A DNA stretch of 64,000 nucleotides from assembly GCA_024138015.1 (NCBI GenBank), contig JAMXBB010000011.1, forward strand, positions 30,618,155 through 30,682,154, written 5' to 3'. Position 1 is the first letter of the stretch. Each line of letters begins with the position of its first letter. Position numbers and translations under genes: made by a program. The notes beneath the pieces are model-generated. The model was not told the DNA's origin, ran no database searches, and was given only the letters and a program-made list of their open reading frames with translations. This document shows, piece by piece, positions 24,282 to 36,212 of this stretch. The stretch is from Lumnitzera littorea (taxonomy: Eukaryota; Streptophyta; Magnoliopsida; Myrtales; Combretaceae).

Positions 24282-24758
24282 TTTCAAATAGACAGTCATT
24301 AATATAAATTAATTGATATCGGTAATTACAAGTTAAAGAACAAATGTCAATGTGCAATCAAAATCAAAGCATAGCTACAAAATGGAAAAAAAAAAAAGAA
24401 AAAAGAAAAAAAAGATTGGTACGGCCATTAGCTTCTCATGAAGAAAATACAAATTGAAAAAACAAAAATTAAATTATAAACATTAAAAGTTTCAATATCA
24501 AATTGCTAAAAGTTGGAAACCGTATGTAGTTTCATGCCTATGTTCCGTTTATAAGTGAATTGGACAGAAACACGAGGGACGAACCATTTTTGTGAAATTG
24601 TGTTTGGAGCCAAACGTTTTCCGGTGAAATGGGGATGGACGAAAGTTCAAGGAAGTTTCACCATTGCCGTTAGCACACGTAAGACAAGACACTTTATGGC
24701 TATGAATTTATAATTAATTTTACATAGAATTTGGAACTACCTCGTCGTTGTGTATTTT

Positions 24759-25034
24759 TGACAAACTTGTGTATAGTTTTTGTTATGTTTGTTAATTAGT
24801 TTACATGTGTCATTCTTTAATTGTTCCACTTGTAATTATTTGATAGGATAATAGTATAGTTGGTTAGTTAGTTACTCTTAAACCGATAGTATAAAAGACA
24901 CAATTGTGTATTATTCAATAGATTTTCCCAATATACAAAAAGTTGAACACACTATGATTTCCTTCACTATTGTTCTTGCTTCTTCTAATAACAACACAAT
25001 CAGTAATATACGGAGGACACACTAAAAGTTGTCA
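24759..25034 (+). repeat. Cop1 5' LTR
   Basis: Ends TGACAAAC and GTTGTCA form a short inverted repeat. The last 70 bases are duplicated at 29438-29507. TATA-like GTATAAAAGAC at 24889-24899 would drive transcription. Confidence 0.88.
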
Positions 25035-25046
25035 TGGTATCAGAGC
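25035..25046 (+). other. Cop1 primer binding site
   Basis: Exact TGGTATCAGAGC immediately after the LTR: initiator tRNA-Met primer site. Confidence 0.93.
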
Positions 25047-25115
25047 AATCGAGTTTTTAGGTATTTCTATTAACTAGTTTCATAGCTTGCTTGTCTTTCA
25101 TCTTTGACATAGCAT

Positions 25116-26294
25116 ATGAGTGATCTTCCTTTAGTAATCATGAATAACAATACGGATTTGTTGATTAATGATCCATATTACCTATCCGGTTTAGATAATC
25201 CTGGTATGATGATAGGAAATATTATTTTTAATGGAAATAATTACTTGCCGTAGAGTAAATCAATGAAATTTGGTTTGGGAGCGAAAATGAAACTCGGATT
25301 TGTAGATAGATCCATTGTTAAGCCTACTAAGAATTCTAATGATTTAGCTAAGTGGATTCGATCAGATATATGGTTTGTTGTTGGTTGTTGAACTTTATGG
25401 TGTCGGATTTGTCACAAAACTACTTATATACCAAATCTGCTCGTGAATTGTGGACTGAGGTTAAAGAGCAATATGGTATTGCTAGTGGTCCTTTAGCTTT
25501 TCAAATCCAAAATGAGATATGCAATATGAGATAGAATAATCAATCCATGAATGTCTATTTTAATAAGCTTTGACGGTGTTGGGATGAACTCCATGAGTTA
25601 CATACACATCCAAATTGTGATTGTGGTCGAATGGATTATTGTACCTGCGAACTTAAGGAAAGAATTGTTCAATATGATTCAACAACAAGTTAGTTTAGTT
25701 TTTGAAGGGATTAAATGAGGCTTATGAAGGAGTACGGAATCAAATATTATCGATGGATCCCTTGTTGCTTGTAAATTGAGCTTATTATTTAGTACAATAA
25801 GTTGAGAAACAACGTCAGATAACAGAGACTTTTGGCAGTGATATTGAAATGTCTGCTTTTTACTCTAACAAGGCTCCTAATGTCCAAGGTGTTTTTAACA
25901 AAAGGAAGAACAAGAGGAACTTGTTCTGTAAATACTACAAAGTAGATGGACAATTAATTGAGTCTTGTTTCTAGCTAGCAGGCTATCCGGATTGGTATAA
26001 AGGGAAGAAGATTAGATCAAAGGGTAAATTGGTTTCATCATCTTATTGTAACAATGTTGCAGAAAGTAAACCAGTAGATAAAGGTGCTTCTCGTGTCTTA
26101 GACACTCTTATTGAGGAAGGCATTTCTTCTTCACCAGAAAATTACAGCAAAGATAAGCACTTCTTGCAAAGCATGTGTCAAGAGATGATGAAAATGATGA
26201 AAGAAGGTGATGGAGCTATAGTTTCTAATGCAGTAACACAGTTTGCAGGTACATCTACCACTTCACTTTGTTTTGCTTCTTTGAGTAATAAATG
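25116..26294 (+). pseudogene. Cop1 gag
   Basis: A copia gag starting at ATG 25116 (MSDLPLVIMNNN), with the hallmark NYLP (Trp replaced by a stop)...SMKFGLGAKMKLGFVDRS block at 25240-25320, then WIRSDIWF..., SARELWTEVKEQYG (25438-25480) and FQIQNEI: the UBN2-type gag fold. A Cys-rich region, NLFCKYYKVDGQLIESCF near 25920-25975, is a decayed zinc knuckle. The last 88 codons (26029-26292) are open and acidic. Stops at 25252, 25532, 25573 and frame shifts inactivate it. Confidence 0.82.
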
Positions 26295-27602
26295 ACTAAT
26301 TAGACAATAGACATAAGAGCAACAGATCATATGTCTCCATTTTTTGCTATATATTTTGACACCAAACACCTACACACATCAATAACCATTAAATTACCCA
26401 ATGGAAGTTCCCTTTACTCAGATATAGTAGGTTATATTCGTGTTTCACCACAATTAGTATTACATAATGTCCTGTATGTGCCTACTTTTACTCACAACCT
26501 ACTGTTAATTCATCGCTTGATAATAGATGAGAATTTGGTTGTTGTTTTTGATAAATTTTCATGCAAATTTCAAGCTTAGACTGTTAGCAATCCTGTTGCA
26601 ACAGCAAAAGCTAAGAATGGGCTATATACCTTGTCCTTGTAATCTCGTGTTGATTTACTTGATTCAAGAAATAGTTCAATTCCATCTAGCGTTCATTCTT
26701 GTTTGTCTAATAAAGATGTTCATTTAGTACATAGTAGACTTGGTCATACATCCATGTCTAAATTGCAACATTTAATTGCTTGCAAAGGGTATGATTTTAG
26801 CCACTTCCTATGTAATACTTGCCAAGAGGCTAAGTTTCATCGTGTGCCTTTTCCAACTAGTACTCATACTACCACATTTGCTTTTGAGTTACTTTATATG
26901 GATGTTTGGGGACCTTATCATATACCCTCTTTGTCTGGAGCTCAATTTCTCCTTATGATTCTTGATGATTACATACGATCCACATGGACATATTTGATGC
27001 ACCACAAATCGCAAACATGTTCACTTATCGCGCAATTTATCAGTTATGTGAATAATCATTTTTTTGTTACTCCCAAGACAATTAGAACTAATAATGGTAG
27101 GGAGTTTATTTCCAAGTCTTGTCAATCACTTTTCCATAGTCATGGCATATTTCATCAACTTACTCTCCCTTACACACCACAACAAAATGGCAAAGTTGAG
27201 ACAAAGCATCGACATATGTTAGATACTGCCAAAGCAATTAAGATTCATGCCAACTTTCCGAAGGAATATTAGGGAGAATGTGTGTTAGCTACTACCTTTC
27301 TCATTAACCAAATGCCTATACCTACTCTCAATTGGAAATCCCCATTTGAAATGCTCTTTCATAAACAACCAGACTATTCTTTTCTAAGAGGCATTGGTTA
27401 CCTTTGTTACATTACTAAACTTGCTCCAGTCAAAGATAAACTTGATCCTAAAGGTGCAAAATGTGTTTTTCTTAGTTATGTCATAGGTAGAAAAGGATAT
27501 AAGGTGCTTGATTTGTCAACCAAACAAATTCATGTGAGTAGAAATATAGTGTTTTTTGAGGAAAATTTTCCTTTCATATCAGATTTCCATGGTCTTGTAT
27601 AA
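26295..27602 (+). pseudogene. Cop1 protease and integrase
   Basis: Protease: TIDIRATDHMSP at 26306-26340 sits where active copies have DSGA-TDHM, so the catalytic triad reads D-I-R; the HNVLYVPTFTHNLL block follows. Integrase: HLVHSRLGH and CNTCQEAKF form the HHCC finger (26720-26840); the catalytic core has MDVWGPY (first Asp), RTNNGREF (second Asp changed to Asn) and NGKVETKHRH (Glu kept). A stop at 27270 precedes the C-terminal part, which ends with the GYKVLDL...IHVSRNIVFFEENFPF block. Insertion activity would be lost through the Asp-to-Asn change alone. Confidence 0.88.
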
Positions 27603-27949
27603 TCAAATCAATCTTCTACTTTGTTGCCCCATGTTGATCTTGAAACACCTCCTCTGTTCATCTTAGTTCTTCTTCTCAATTTCCTTGTAATGATCATACT
27701 GTCAAGCGATCAAGTTACATACACAAGCCTCCTAGTTAGTTACAAGACTTTGTATACTTCATCAATTCTCGGGCTTCTATTGTTGCACTTTCAAACACTA
27801 CCTTGCCCCTTTCACTTCCTGCTACACTAGACAAACACATTTCTTGTCCTATGTTTGACTAAAATTGCTTTAACCAATTGCCAACAGATTATGTTGTTTC
27901 TTTGTTTCATGTCTTGTTAGTTCATGAACCACGTTATTACTCATAAGCA

Positions 27950-29430
27950 TCAAAACACAATGAATGGGTAGATGCAATGCAAAAGGAGTTACATGCTTTA
28001 AAAAGTAATGATACATGGGAACTCACTACCCTTCCTAAGGGTAAAAAGGCGATTGGGTCTAAATGAGTCTACAAAATTAAATATCGACCTGATGGTAGTA
28101 TTGAAAGATATAAGGCTAAACTAGTTGCATGAGGTTATACCCAAAAGGAAGGAGTTGATTACACTAACACATTCTCCCCAGTTGCAAAGCTTAGCACCAT
28201 ATGTATTCTATTTGCTATTGCTATTGCTTAGTCTTGGCCGTTGCTTTAGATTGATATAAATAATGCATTCCTCCATGGACATTTGTGTGAAGAAATTTAT
28301 ATGGTTCTACTTGAAGGGTATAATAAAGCTCTTCCATACCAAGTGTGTAAACTAAAGCGCTCTTTATACGGCTTGAAACAAGCTTTGTGTTAGTGGAATT
28401 TAGAAATATCTACTTTCTTGATCATTATCAGGTTTGTACAATCCCGACATGATCATTCTTCATTTACTAACTCTTCTACGAATGGTTTTATGGTAATATT
28501 ATTGTATGTTGATGACATGATCCTTATGGGTTCTAATGAAGTGCTGATTGTTGAACTCAAGAGGAAGTTAGATTCTAAATTTACTATCATAGATTTAGGA
28601 CTTACTAGATATTTCTTAGGTTTAGAAATTTGTCGGACGGATGCTAGTTGTTTATTAAATCAACATAAGTTCATCCTTGACATCTTACTGGAGACTGGCT
28701 TGTCTGCAACACGACCTGCTGCAACTCCTTTACCTAGTGGATTTCGATTCAGTCATGATGATGGTGACCTGCTTGATGATCCCATCGTCTTTCAACATCT
28801 GGTTAGGAGGTTATCTGACATCACTTTAACTAGACTTGATATTAGTTTTGTTGTACATGCTTTAAGCTAGGCTATGGCCACTCTCAAGTCCTCCCACTAC
28901 CAGGTTGCTATGCATGTCGTGAAGTATTTAAAGGGTACTATGTCCCTTGGCTTGTTTTATTCCAAGTCAAATGATTTGTCTGTTGTTGGTTTTTCTGATT
29001 CCGATTGGGCTGCTAACATTCATGATTGGAAGTCTATATCAGGTTTTTGTATATTTCTTGGACAAGCCCTTATTTCTTGGAAAACCAAGAAACAAAATAC
29101 TGTTGCTACTTCGTCAATTAAAGTAAAGTATCGAAGTCTTGCTGTGCTTACCAAAGAGTTATTATGGATAAGTTACATTCTTAGGGATTTATCCGTTACA
29201 GTTTCCCTTCCTATTCCCGCTTATTATGACAATAAATCTACTTTACAGATTGCTTCTGATCCTTGTTTGCATGCAAGAATGAAGCACATAGACATTAACG
29301 TGCATTTCCTTTGAGATCATGTTAGTTCAAGTTTTTTGAAGGTGCTGTTTTTGGCCTTGTTCTCTCAAGTTCCTGATTTGTTCACCAAACCTTTGAGCAC
29401 TCCTTTGTTGTCTCACTTTTGTTCTAAGTT
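27950..29430 (+). pseudogene. Cop1 reverse transcriptase and RNase H
   Basis: RT starts with EWVDAMQKELHALKSNDTWEL (27968 on) and continues through YKAKLVA, QKEGVDYTNTFSPVAKL, QIDINNAFLHG and LYGLKQA to the catalytic LLYVDDMIL (YVDD at 28505-28516), then SKFTIIDLGLTRYFLGLEI. RNase H follows: GFSDSDWA (Asp kept), SSIKVKYRSL where active copies have an acidic residue in the A-E-A-E-Y block, and DNKSTLQIA. Stops at 28064, 28130, 28230, 28390 and 28868. It ends with the PDLFTKPLSTPLL-type block at 29368-29410, directly before the truncated LTR. Confidence 0.9.
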
Positions 29431-29437
29431 GGCTCTT

Positions 29438-29507
29438 TACCACAATTCTTGCTTCTTTTGATAACAACACCATCAGTAATACATAGAGGACACACCAGAA
29501 GTTGTCA
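29438..29507 (+). repeat. Cop1 3' LTR, truncated
   Basis: Only the final 70 bases remain (ATTCTTGCTTCTT... to GTTGTCA), matching 24965-25034. TSD ATTTT follows. Confidence 0.88.
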
Positions 29508-29512
29508 ATTTT

Positions 29513-29959
29513 CACATGGAAGAATTTTCAAAATAGTATCAAATGAAGATTTATTAGCATTATTAGGACTCTTGAGCTAGATTATATCCAATTGTTTGTC
29601 ACATGATGGGGTTGGTGAGAAATTACATACACATGAGGATATGTATATTTTCACGCATGTTTGTGTGTATAGACACATAACCAATCCATGCGATATAGAA
29701 CATGTAGGCATATAATTTTATCATGTATACACATGATATATACACAAGTTAGACTCGCTAAAACTTAAACAGATTAATAAGATATAAATGAAAGAAAATA
29801 AATACATAAATTTAAAATTGATTCACTTTGGTCCATGTCCATCAAACAACCATATTCTAAAAGATAAGTTAAGGTGAAATTTATGGAATATATTAGTTGA
29901 AATATTTCCATGTATGTTCTAAATGGTAGGGTGTAAACTTCTACATACTACATTGTAAT
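29513..29959. other. Unassigned spacer between copia elements
   Basis: AT-rich, no coding signal. The right 80 bases (29883-29959) may already be the start of the Cop2 LTR if its true start is the degraded TATGGAATATATTAG near 29892. Confidence 0.45.
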
Positions 29960-30195
29960 TGTTAGATGGAATCAATCTCCACTATCAATTGTGGAGGAGG
30001 AAAGCTATAAATAGGTAAGTTCTTACTCATTTGTAAGCAAGCAAAAAGCAAAGAAATATATCAAGATGCTCCAATTCCAGACACTGTTTACTATATCTCT
30101 TACCAACTATTTTCTATTTCAACTATTTTACCAAACAAATAGTACCTCTATTTTTTCAATTATACTGTAAAGTAGTATATCTTTATAGACTAACA
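29960..30195 (+). repeat. Cop2 5' LTR
   Basis: Right end ACTAACA at 30195 is set by the primer site that follows; the left end TGTTAGAT at 29960 is its inverted match, giving 236 bases. TATA box GCTATAAATAGG at 30003-30014. No 3' LTR is in the window to confirm the left end. Confidence 0.6.
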
Positions 30196-30196
30196 A

Positions 30197-30208
30197 TGGT
30201 ATCAAAGC
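30197..30208 (+). other. Cop2 primer binding site
   Basis: TGGTATCAAAGC, one base from the tRNA-Met consensus. Confidence 0.82.
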
Positions 30209-30275
30209 CGTGTCCAATCATTTATTAGGCATAATTCTATCAAACATTTTTCTTACCACTCCATTGAATTGTATT

Positions 30276-31042
30276 ATGATGACCATCAAATCAAATAGCC
30301 AAATACCCCTTCCAACATTTTATGGAGAAAATTATGACTATTGGTCCATCAAAATGAGAACCTACTTTCTATCAAAAGGTCTATGGGAAATTATAGAAGA
30401 TGGCGTTAATATACAAGAAAATAAGTCTACCCTACCGGAATTTGAACTGGCTAAATTCAAGGCTACTAAAGAAAAGGATTGGAAGGCATCGTATGATATC
30501 TACCTAGCATTAGTGGGTTCAATTTTTCAAGAATAAGAGGAGTTACAAGTGCGAAGTAAGTACGGGATATATTAAAGGAGGAATTTCAAGGCAGTGAAAA
30601 AGGTACATCGTGTTAAACTTTGAACCTTGAGACAAGACTTTGAAAATATTAAAATGGGAAATTCTGAGACTGTAAAGGATTATTATACTATAATTAATGA
30701 AATGATCACTTAAGTGAGAGCCTATGGAGAGACTATTAGTTATAAAAGAATAGTAAAAAAAATATTAATCACACTTCCATAAAAATATGATTCAACTATC
30801 ACTACAATTGAGGAAGCAAAGCATCTATCCACTCTTTCTATCATAGAATTAATTAGCTCTCTTAAAGCATATGAGAAGAGGTTGAGTAGGCATGATGATA
30901 CTACATTAGAAAATGCCTTTCAATCGAAAGTTAAACTCATGTATCAGAATTTGAAAAATGGTGAGAGGAGACATGAAAATTCAAGGGACAGAAGCAAAGG
31001 GAGTGTAAAAAATGGAGAAGATAGAAAGGATAAAAGAATATA
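30276..31042 (+). pseudogene. Cop2 gag, part before H2
   Basis: Typical copia gag: IPLPTFYGENYDYWSIKMRT, WEIIEDG, then FELAKFKATKEKDWKA (30440-30500), a broken middle with SETVKDYYT, and an open stretch 30882-31042 rich in Arg, Lys, Asp and Asn that normally precedes the zinc knuckles. Stops at 30534, 30571, 30711 and 30779. Translation could start at 30276 or 30210. H2 is inserted at 31042, so the knuckles lie at 37077. Confidence 0.85.
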
Positions 31043-31996
31043 TGATGGGAATCAGGCTACTAGGCCTTGGACCTGCAACTAAGCCAAAAGACTGGAGGGG
31101 TTGGCAAGGTAGATTCTCCTACTCCAGCCAACTCCTGCCAAAGTCGAGTATCTCTTTGTTAAGCCACTTTGCATGCCTAGTCGAATGACTACCCATTTTT
31201 CGGAAGCTTTGTGCCTAATAGTAGACTGCCAAGAAAACAACTAGGTCTTGTATACTCACTCACTTACATTCGAACCGACCAATTACTCGACATCACCCTT
31301 GTCGAGAGGATGAGAGATAGACCTCAGACTAATCCTCAATTACCCTTGCTCAGACAAGCAACTTGATCGTACTTTTTTTTTTTTTTTTTTGCATCCTTCA
31401 ACAGCATCACCAATGCATCTTTGCTACATACAGAATTCGCTATACTAATCATTGTTTTGCTTGAATATTCATTTTTACTCTTTTATATTCTCATGCATTA
31501 CTTCTTTAGGAAATATCCCTTTTTGTCTTTTCCCCTTTTAAGAAAGTTGCCCTAACTTATCGGGTGTAAAGATCCTTATACTTATAGTCAAAATCTATCA
31601 AATTATCATCAATACAACTGAATATTATTCCTCTCGTAAACATTAATTGTTTACTCTTATTTCACTCTTATCCTAACCCTTCAGCAAGAATAGGTAGTGA
31701 GTAACCTCACAGAACCAATTCGTGTATCATATCGAATTGTGCTCATTTCACTCTTATCATAACCATTAAGCAAGAATAGCTAGTGGGTAATCTCATCAGA
31801 CCAATTTGTGCATCGTATCAAATTATGGAAGTTCCATTAATACATCATATCCTTTGGAGCTATTTGTAGTCTTTTGCTTACTTTTCATTCACATCTTTCA
31901 TTCTTTCACGCATTCCCCATCATCTCTTCAAGCTTTCAATAAGCTTAGACCCATCCAATGACCGGCCTTATTTGTTTTTAGTTACAGTTCACATCG
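31043..31996 (+). repeat. H2 5' LTR
   Basis: 954 bases, TGATGGGAAT...CATCG (expected CATCA). Longer than the 3' LTR because of an 85-bp internal duplication (31658-31827) and an 18-T run at 31373-31390. Confidence 0.9.
31658..31827 (+). repeat. 85-bp tandem duplication in H2 5' LTR
   Basis: Copies 31658-31742 and 31743-31827, each with TTTCACTCTTATC near the start and CCAATT near the end. Only one copy is in the 3' LTR (around 36818-36900), so it arose after integration or was lost there. Confidence 0.9.
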
Positions 31997-32226
31997 TCTT
32001 AATATCAGAGTGAAGGTTTTGCTTAAGTTGTAGTAGACTGTTTCAAAGTTCGATCTATACTATCTTTTGCATGTATGAAACAAAGCAAGTTATTATCTTT
32101 GTTTAACTATTGAGTTTGTTGGTTGTTAAATTTTTGGTTTGTAGAAGTGTTTGCTAAAACACATAACAGAGAGTTGGAAACTGAGATCATAACGGAGAGT
32201 TGGAAACTGAGATCTATCAGATAAAA

Positions 32227-33540
32227 TGATGGAACTAAGTGTTAACATTGGTGTTGGAGATGATAATAGTAGGGTTGTTCACCATAGCTGACAGTCTTAA
32301 GGTATACCTAGGAGCATTGATGACAGACTTAATGAAGTGGCTAACCTCTTAGTGGATTAAACTCGAGCTATTCATGTGTTGGCTTATCAACCTACTGAAG
32401 CCACATATAACACCCCATAAGCTGCTCAACCCACGACAAGTTAGAACCCATCTCAACAAGTTCGAGGTAGAGGAGTAGGTAGATGAGTAAGAAGAAGGAT
32501 CAACTTGGGAGACATGGAAGAAGAGGATGAGCAAGAGTATTACGAAGAAGAAGAGCAAGTTTGGGCATTTGGAGCATCAAATCATGTGAAGCTTTGGATT
32601 CCGAGCTTCAATGGGTCTAGATGTGCGAATGAATACTTAGAGTGGGAAGAGAAGATAGAACGTGTGTTTGACTATTACCAATATGAAGATTACGAGAAAG
32701 TGAGAACTATTGCTGTTGAGTTCTTTGGATATGCCGCCTTGTAGTAAAAGAATTTATAGGATGAGAAAGATACAGAGAGATTAATACTTAGCCTAAGATG
32801 AAGAGGACACTCAGAAATAAATTTGTGCTAGATACTTATCTACAAGATACTTTTACTCGGCTTCATGAGCTGAGATAAGGAGGTTGAACTATTGATGAGT
32901 ATATTCAAGAATTCCAAGTGCTTATGATCCACTATGAAGTGAAGGAACCACCAACACGAACAATCTCTAGGTTCCTTATAAGATTAAGGAGTGATATTCG
33001 AGACATTGTGGAACTCTAACAATTTAATACAATGGATGAGGCCATACGGATTGCTCAACGGGTGGAAAGGTAGAGAAGGAGTTAAACACTAATCTAGTAG
33101 CCGACTAGCCAACCTGTTCAATCATGCTGACCTATTTAGGGAAACTACCAAGGTCTGCCAAGTGCTAACTCGATCCAAAAGGTAGATGTCTGAGCTGAAT
33201 AGAAGGGTTGACCTGACGGTGACGTACCAACCCGAACTTATGAGAAAGGGTAAGGATCTAGTAAGAAAACGAGTTAAATCAAGTGTTTCAAGTACCAAGG
33301 GTTTGGATAGATGACTACTTAGTGTTCAAATAGAAGAACTATGGTCATCAAGGGAGATGTCTCAAAGTTGGAAGTAGAAAGTATTGATGAGGAACCTGAG
33401 AAGGAGAGCCCTACTGAGAAGGAAGTTTCTTATGATAATGAAATAATTGATGAGAACGTGTTTGTCAAGGACTTAGATCAACTGATCTTGGTTGTCGAAT
33501 GCACAATGAACTTAGAACCCTTACGTAAGGAGGAGTAAAA
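32227..33540 (+). pseudogene. H2 gag
   Basis: Starts around ATG 32228 (MMELSVNIGVGDD). An acidic run EEEDEQEYYEEEEQVW (32518-32565) precedes the gag core: IPSFNGSRCANEYLEWEEKI, FDYYQYEDYEKVRTIAVEFF (32594-32735), then broken frames. The zinc knuckle at 33275-33330 is destroyed: CFKYQGFG, stop, MTT, stop, CSN. An open acidic tail (33341-33535) ends at the gag/protease boundary. Colinear with H1 and B1 gag. Confidence 0.8.
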
Positions 33541-33960
33541 AGAGAATTTGTTTCATATCACCTATAAGATAAATGATCAGGTATGTGCCCTCATTATGGA
33601 TAATGGTAGTTCCACTAATGTAACATCAACCGATCTGCTCACAAAATTGAAGTTGCTGACTGTTGTACATTTGAGGCTGTATAAGTTGCATTAGTTGAGT
33701 GAGAAGGGAGCACTAAATGTTACCCGGTAAGTACTACTGCCAATCACTATTAGAAATTACTCTGACCAGATTCTCTACGACATATTACCTATGTATGCTT
33801 CTTATGTGTTGCTAGGTAGACTGTGATTGTTTGATAGAAGAGTTATCCATGATAGATACTTGAACACATATATGCTTGAAAAGGATGGTTAGAAGATTAC
33901 ACTCAACCCAATGCTGCTAAGTGAAGTTAACAAACTATAGGCCAAACTTACTTGCGAATT
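33541..33960 (+). pseudogene. H2 protease
   Basis: FHITYKINDQVCALIMDNGSSTNV at 33550-33620 is the retropepsin start; the active site reads D-N-G-S. The ASYVLLG block is at 33795-33815. One stop in the middle. Confidence 0.75.
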
Positions 33961-34745
33961 GAAAAAGACTCTGATGGTGAGTAGAACCGAGCTTCAAGAG
34001 GCTATTCAAGCCAACACGTTGACCTTCCTGTTAGTTAAGCGTCTATTAAAGTTGAAGGAGTGGGGTGAACTACCCTTAGAAGTGAAAGCGTTACTGGATG
34101 AATATATCGATCTATTCCCAAAACAGTTACCCAAGGGGTTAGCCCCAATCAAGACATAGAACATTACATTGACTTAATACCCAATGTCGTCGGGTCAAAT
34201 AAACCAACCTATTGGATGAGTCCTAAATAGGCTTCTAAGCTCCAATGATAAGTCAATGAACTATTGGAGAGAAGTTATGTAAGGGAAAGCCTAAGCCCTT
34301 GTGTTGTTCCGGCTCTTCTAGTGTCAAAAAAGGATGGGATCTGACAAATGTATGTTGATAGCTGAGCCATAAACAAGATCACGATCAAATATAGGTATCC
34401 CATCCCGAGATTGGAAGACATACTGAATGAATTGAATGGAGTAAAGATCTTTAGTAAGATTAATTTGAAGTCTAGCTACCATCAAATTCGCATGAGGCTA
34501 GGAGATGAGTGGAAAACTACATTTAAAACTTAGCATGGACTCTATGAGTAGATGGTCATGCCAGTTATCTTATCGAATGCCTTAAGCACTTTCATGAGGT
34601 TGATGAACCATGTGTTGAGACATCTAATGAGGAAGTGTGTCGTAGTGTATTTTGATGACATCCTTGTATCTAGTGCCGACATGCCAAGTCATTGTGAACA
34701 TCTCCAAGTTGTACTAAATATCCTCCGTACTAAACATCTCCACTT
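33960..34745 (+). pseudogene. H2 reverse transcriptase
   Basis: After the linker (LQEAIQANTLTFLLVKRLLKL and GELPLEVKALLDEYIDLF at 34050-34120) come RT blocks: YVRESLSP, KYRYPIPRLEDIL, KIFSKINLKSSYHQIRM (34445-34498) and the catalytic CVVVYFDDILV (YFDD at 34648-34659). The frame ends about 25 codons later, where the sequence jumps to RNase H. Stops near 34228, 34342, 34362, 34532 and 34550. Confidence 0.85.
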
Positions 34746-35000
34746 TAAGAGAATTTGTCATTTACACTAACAATGAGTCTTTAAGGTATCTCCGAAGCCA
34801 AATGAAGTTGTCGAAGTGGCAAGCAAGGTGGGTCAAATTCCTTAAGGGGTTTAACTTTGTAATAAAATATAAACAAGGAAAGAACAATGTAGTTGTAGAT
34901 GCTCTTTTGAGAAGGCATGCACTCCTAAATGAACTGCAGACCAGATTATTTGGGTTTACAAGCAATAAAGAGTAATACTTTAGGGATCTACACTTTAGAC
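34746..35000 (+). pseudogene. H2 RNase H, C-terminal half
   Basis: Begins abruptly with REFVIYTNNESLRYLRSQMK (Asn-Asn where B2 has D-H) and continues to NNVVVDALLRRHALL, with the final catalytic Asp kept. The N-terminal half is missing because of the deletion at about 34745. Confidence 0.8.
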
Positions 35001-36195
35001 CCATACTTGCACGTTGTATCAATGGAAGGACCATGGATGAATATCATGTGGAAGATGGATACTTGTTTCAAGAAAGGAAATTGTATATGTTGACCTGTTC
35101 ACTAGGGGAATTACTGATTAGGGAAGCCTATAGTAAAGGACTCTCTAGACATTTTGAGGAGAAAGAACCTATGAACTGTTGAATGGTCATTTCTTTTAGC
35201 TGAGACTGAGGCGTAATGTGCATCGAGTTGTTGAGGGCTGTACCATGTGCAAGAGGGCTAAGTGCCAAGCTGAGGAAAGGAAAGCAATGCCTTTACATGT
35301 TCTGACTAAAACATGGATTGAGTTGAGCCTGGACTTTGTCCTCAAATTACTACGAACTGCCCAAGGCAAAGATTCTATAATGGTTATCGTGGATAGGTTT
35401 AGCAAGATGGTGCACTTTGTGTCCTACTCCAAAACTAACGATGCTTTGGCTAATACTTCTCTTTTCTTGCAAGAAATTGTTAAGTTACATAGTATGTTGA
35501 GAAGTGTAGTATCAAACAGAGATCCAAAGTTCTTAAGCCGTTTCTAAAGAACTCTATGGTAATGGATGGGGATCAAACTGCTATTTAGTACTTCCTATCA
35601 CTCCTAAACAAATGGCCAAATAGAGGTAGTCAATCGTACTCTGAGATCATTGGTCCGAGCTACAGTGGGCAAGAATTGAGTTGATTGGGACGTCTACTTA
35701 TTAGTAGTCAAATTCGCTTACATTCGAACAGTACATAACACCACTAAGCCAACCCGTTTTGAGCTTATCTATGGTTTCAATCCCGAATTGCCCCTCAATC
35801 ACACCCCTGTACCTGAATCCAAGCAAGAAGACCCTAATGCGAGAGCCTAAGCATAGTCCCTTCGGTACATTTACAATAAGGTTACTCACCAAGTCGACCA
35901 AGCTACTCAAAGAATGCGAGAGAAGTCTAAAGCTAGGATAGTTAAACAATTCCAGCTAGGAGACTTGGTGTGGCTACACCTTAGCAAGGAAAGGTTTTCA
36001 AACAAGAGGCAGAACTAACTATCTGCAAAAGTTGAAGGACTTTTCAGAATTCTCCAGAAGGTCTACGACAACGCCTACAGGTTGGAGCTACTTGAAGATC
36101 ATGGGGTTTCTAACGCCTTTAACGTTGCTAACCTCAATCCATATCACCTTGATAGAGAGCTGATCAAAGACTATTCAGATTTGATCCCAAATCCA
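35001..36195 (+). pseudogene. H2 integrase
   Basis: The HHCC finger is partly kept: YSKGLSRHFEE (35130-35160) and CTMCKRAK (35242-35265). The open stretch 35218-35547 covers the core start: SLDFVLKL (first Asp), SIMVIVDRFSKMVHFV, and VVSNRDPKF (second Asp). The Glu motif NGQIEVVNRTLR is in a different frame at 35605-35645. The C-terminal tail LGDLVWLHLSKERFSNKR and the FNVANLNPYHLD block end at about 36180. Several frameshifts separate the pieces. Confidence 0.85.
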
Positions 36196-36212
36196 AATCA
36201 ACTTGAAGGGAA

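Larger units (their letters stand above)
24759..29507 (+). mobile_element. Cop1: Ty1/copia element
   Basis: 4749-base copia element with order gag-PR-IN-RT-RNaseH. Identical TSD ATTTT at 24754-24758 and 29508-29512. The 5' LTR is 276 bases (TGACAAAC...GTTGTCA); the 3' LTR keeps only its last 70 bases, fused to the end of RNase H by a deletion that removed the polypurine tract. All domains have stops. Preserved ends with an internal 3' loss mean the deletion happened after integration. Confidence 0.92.
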
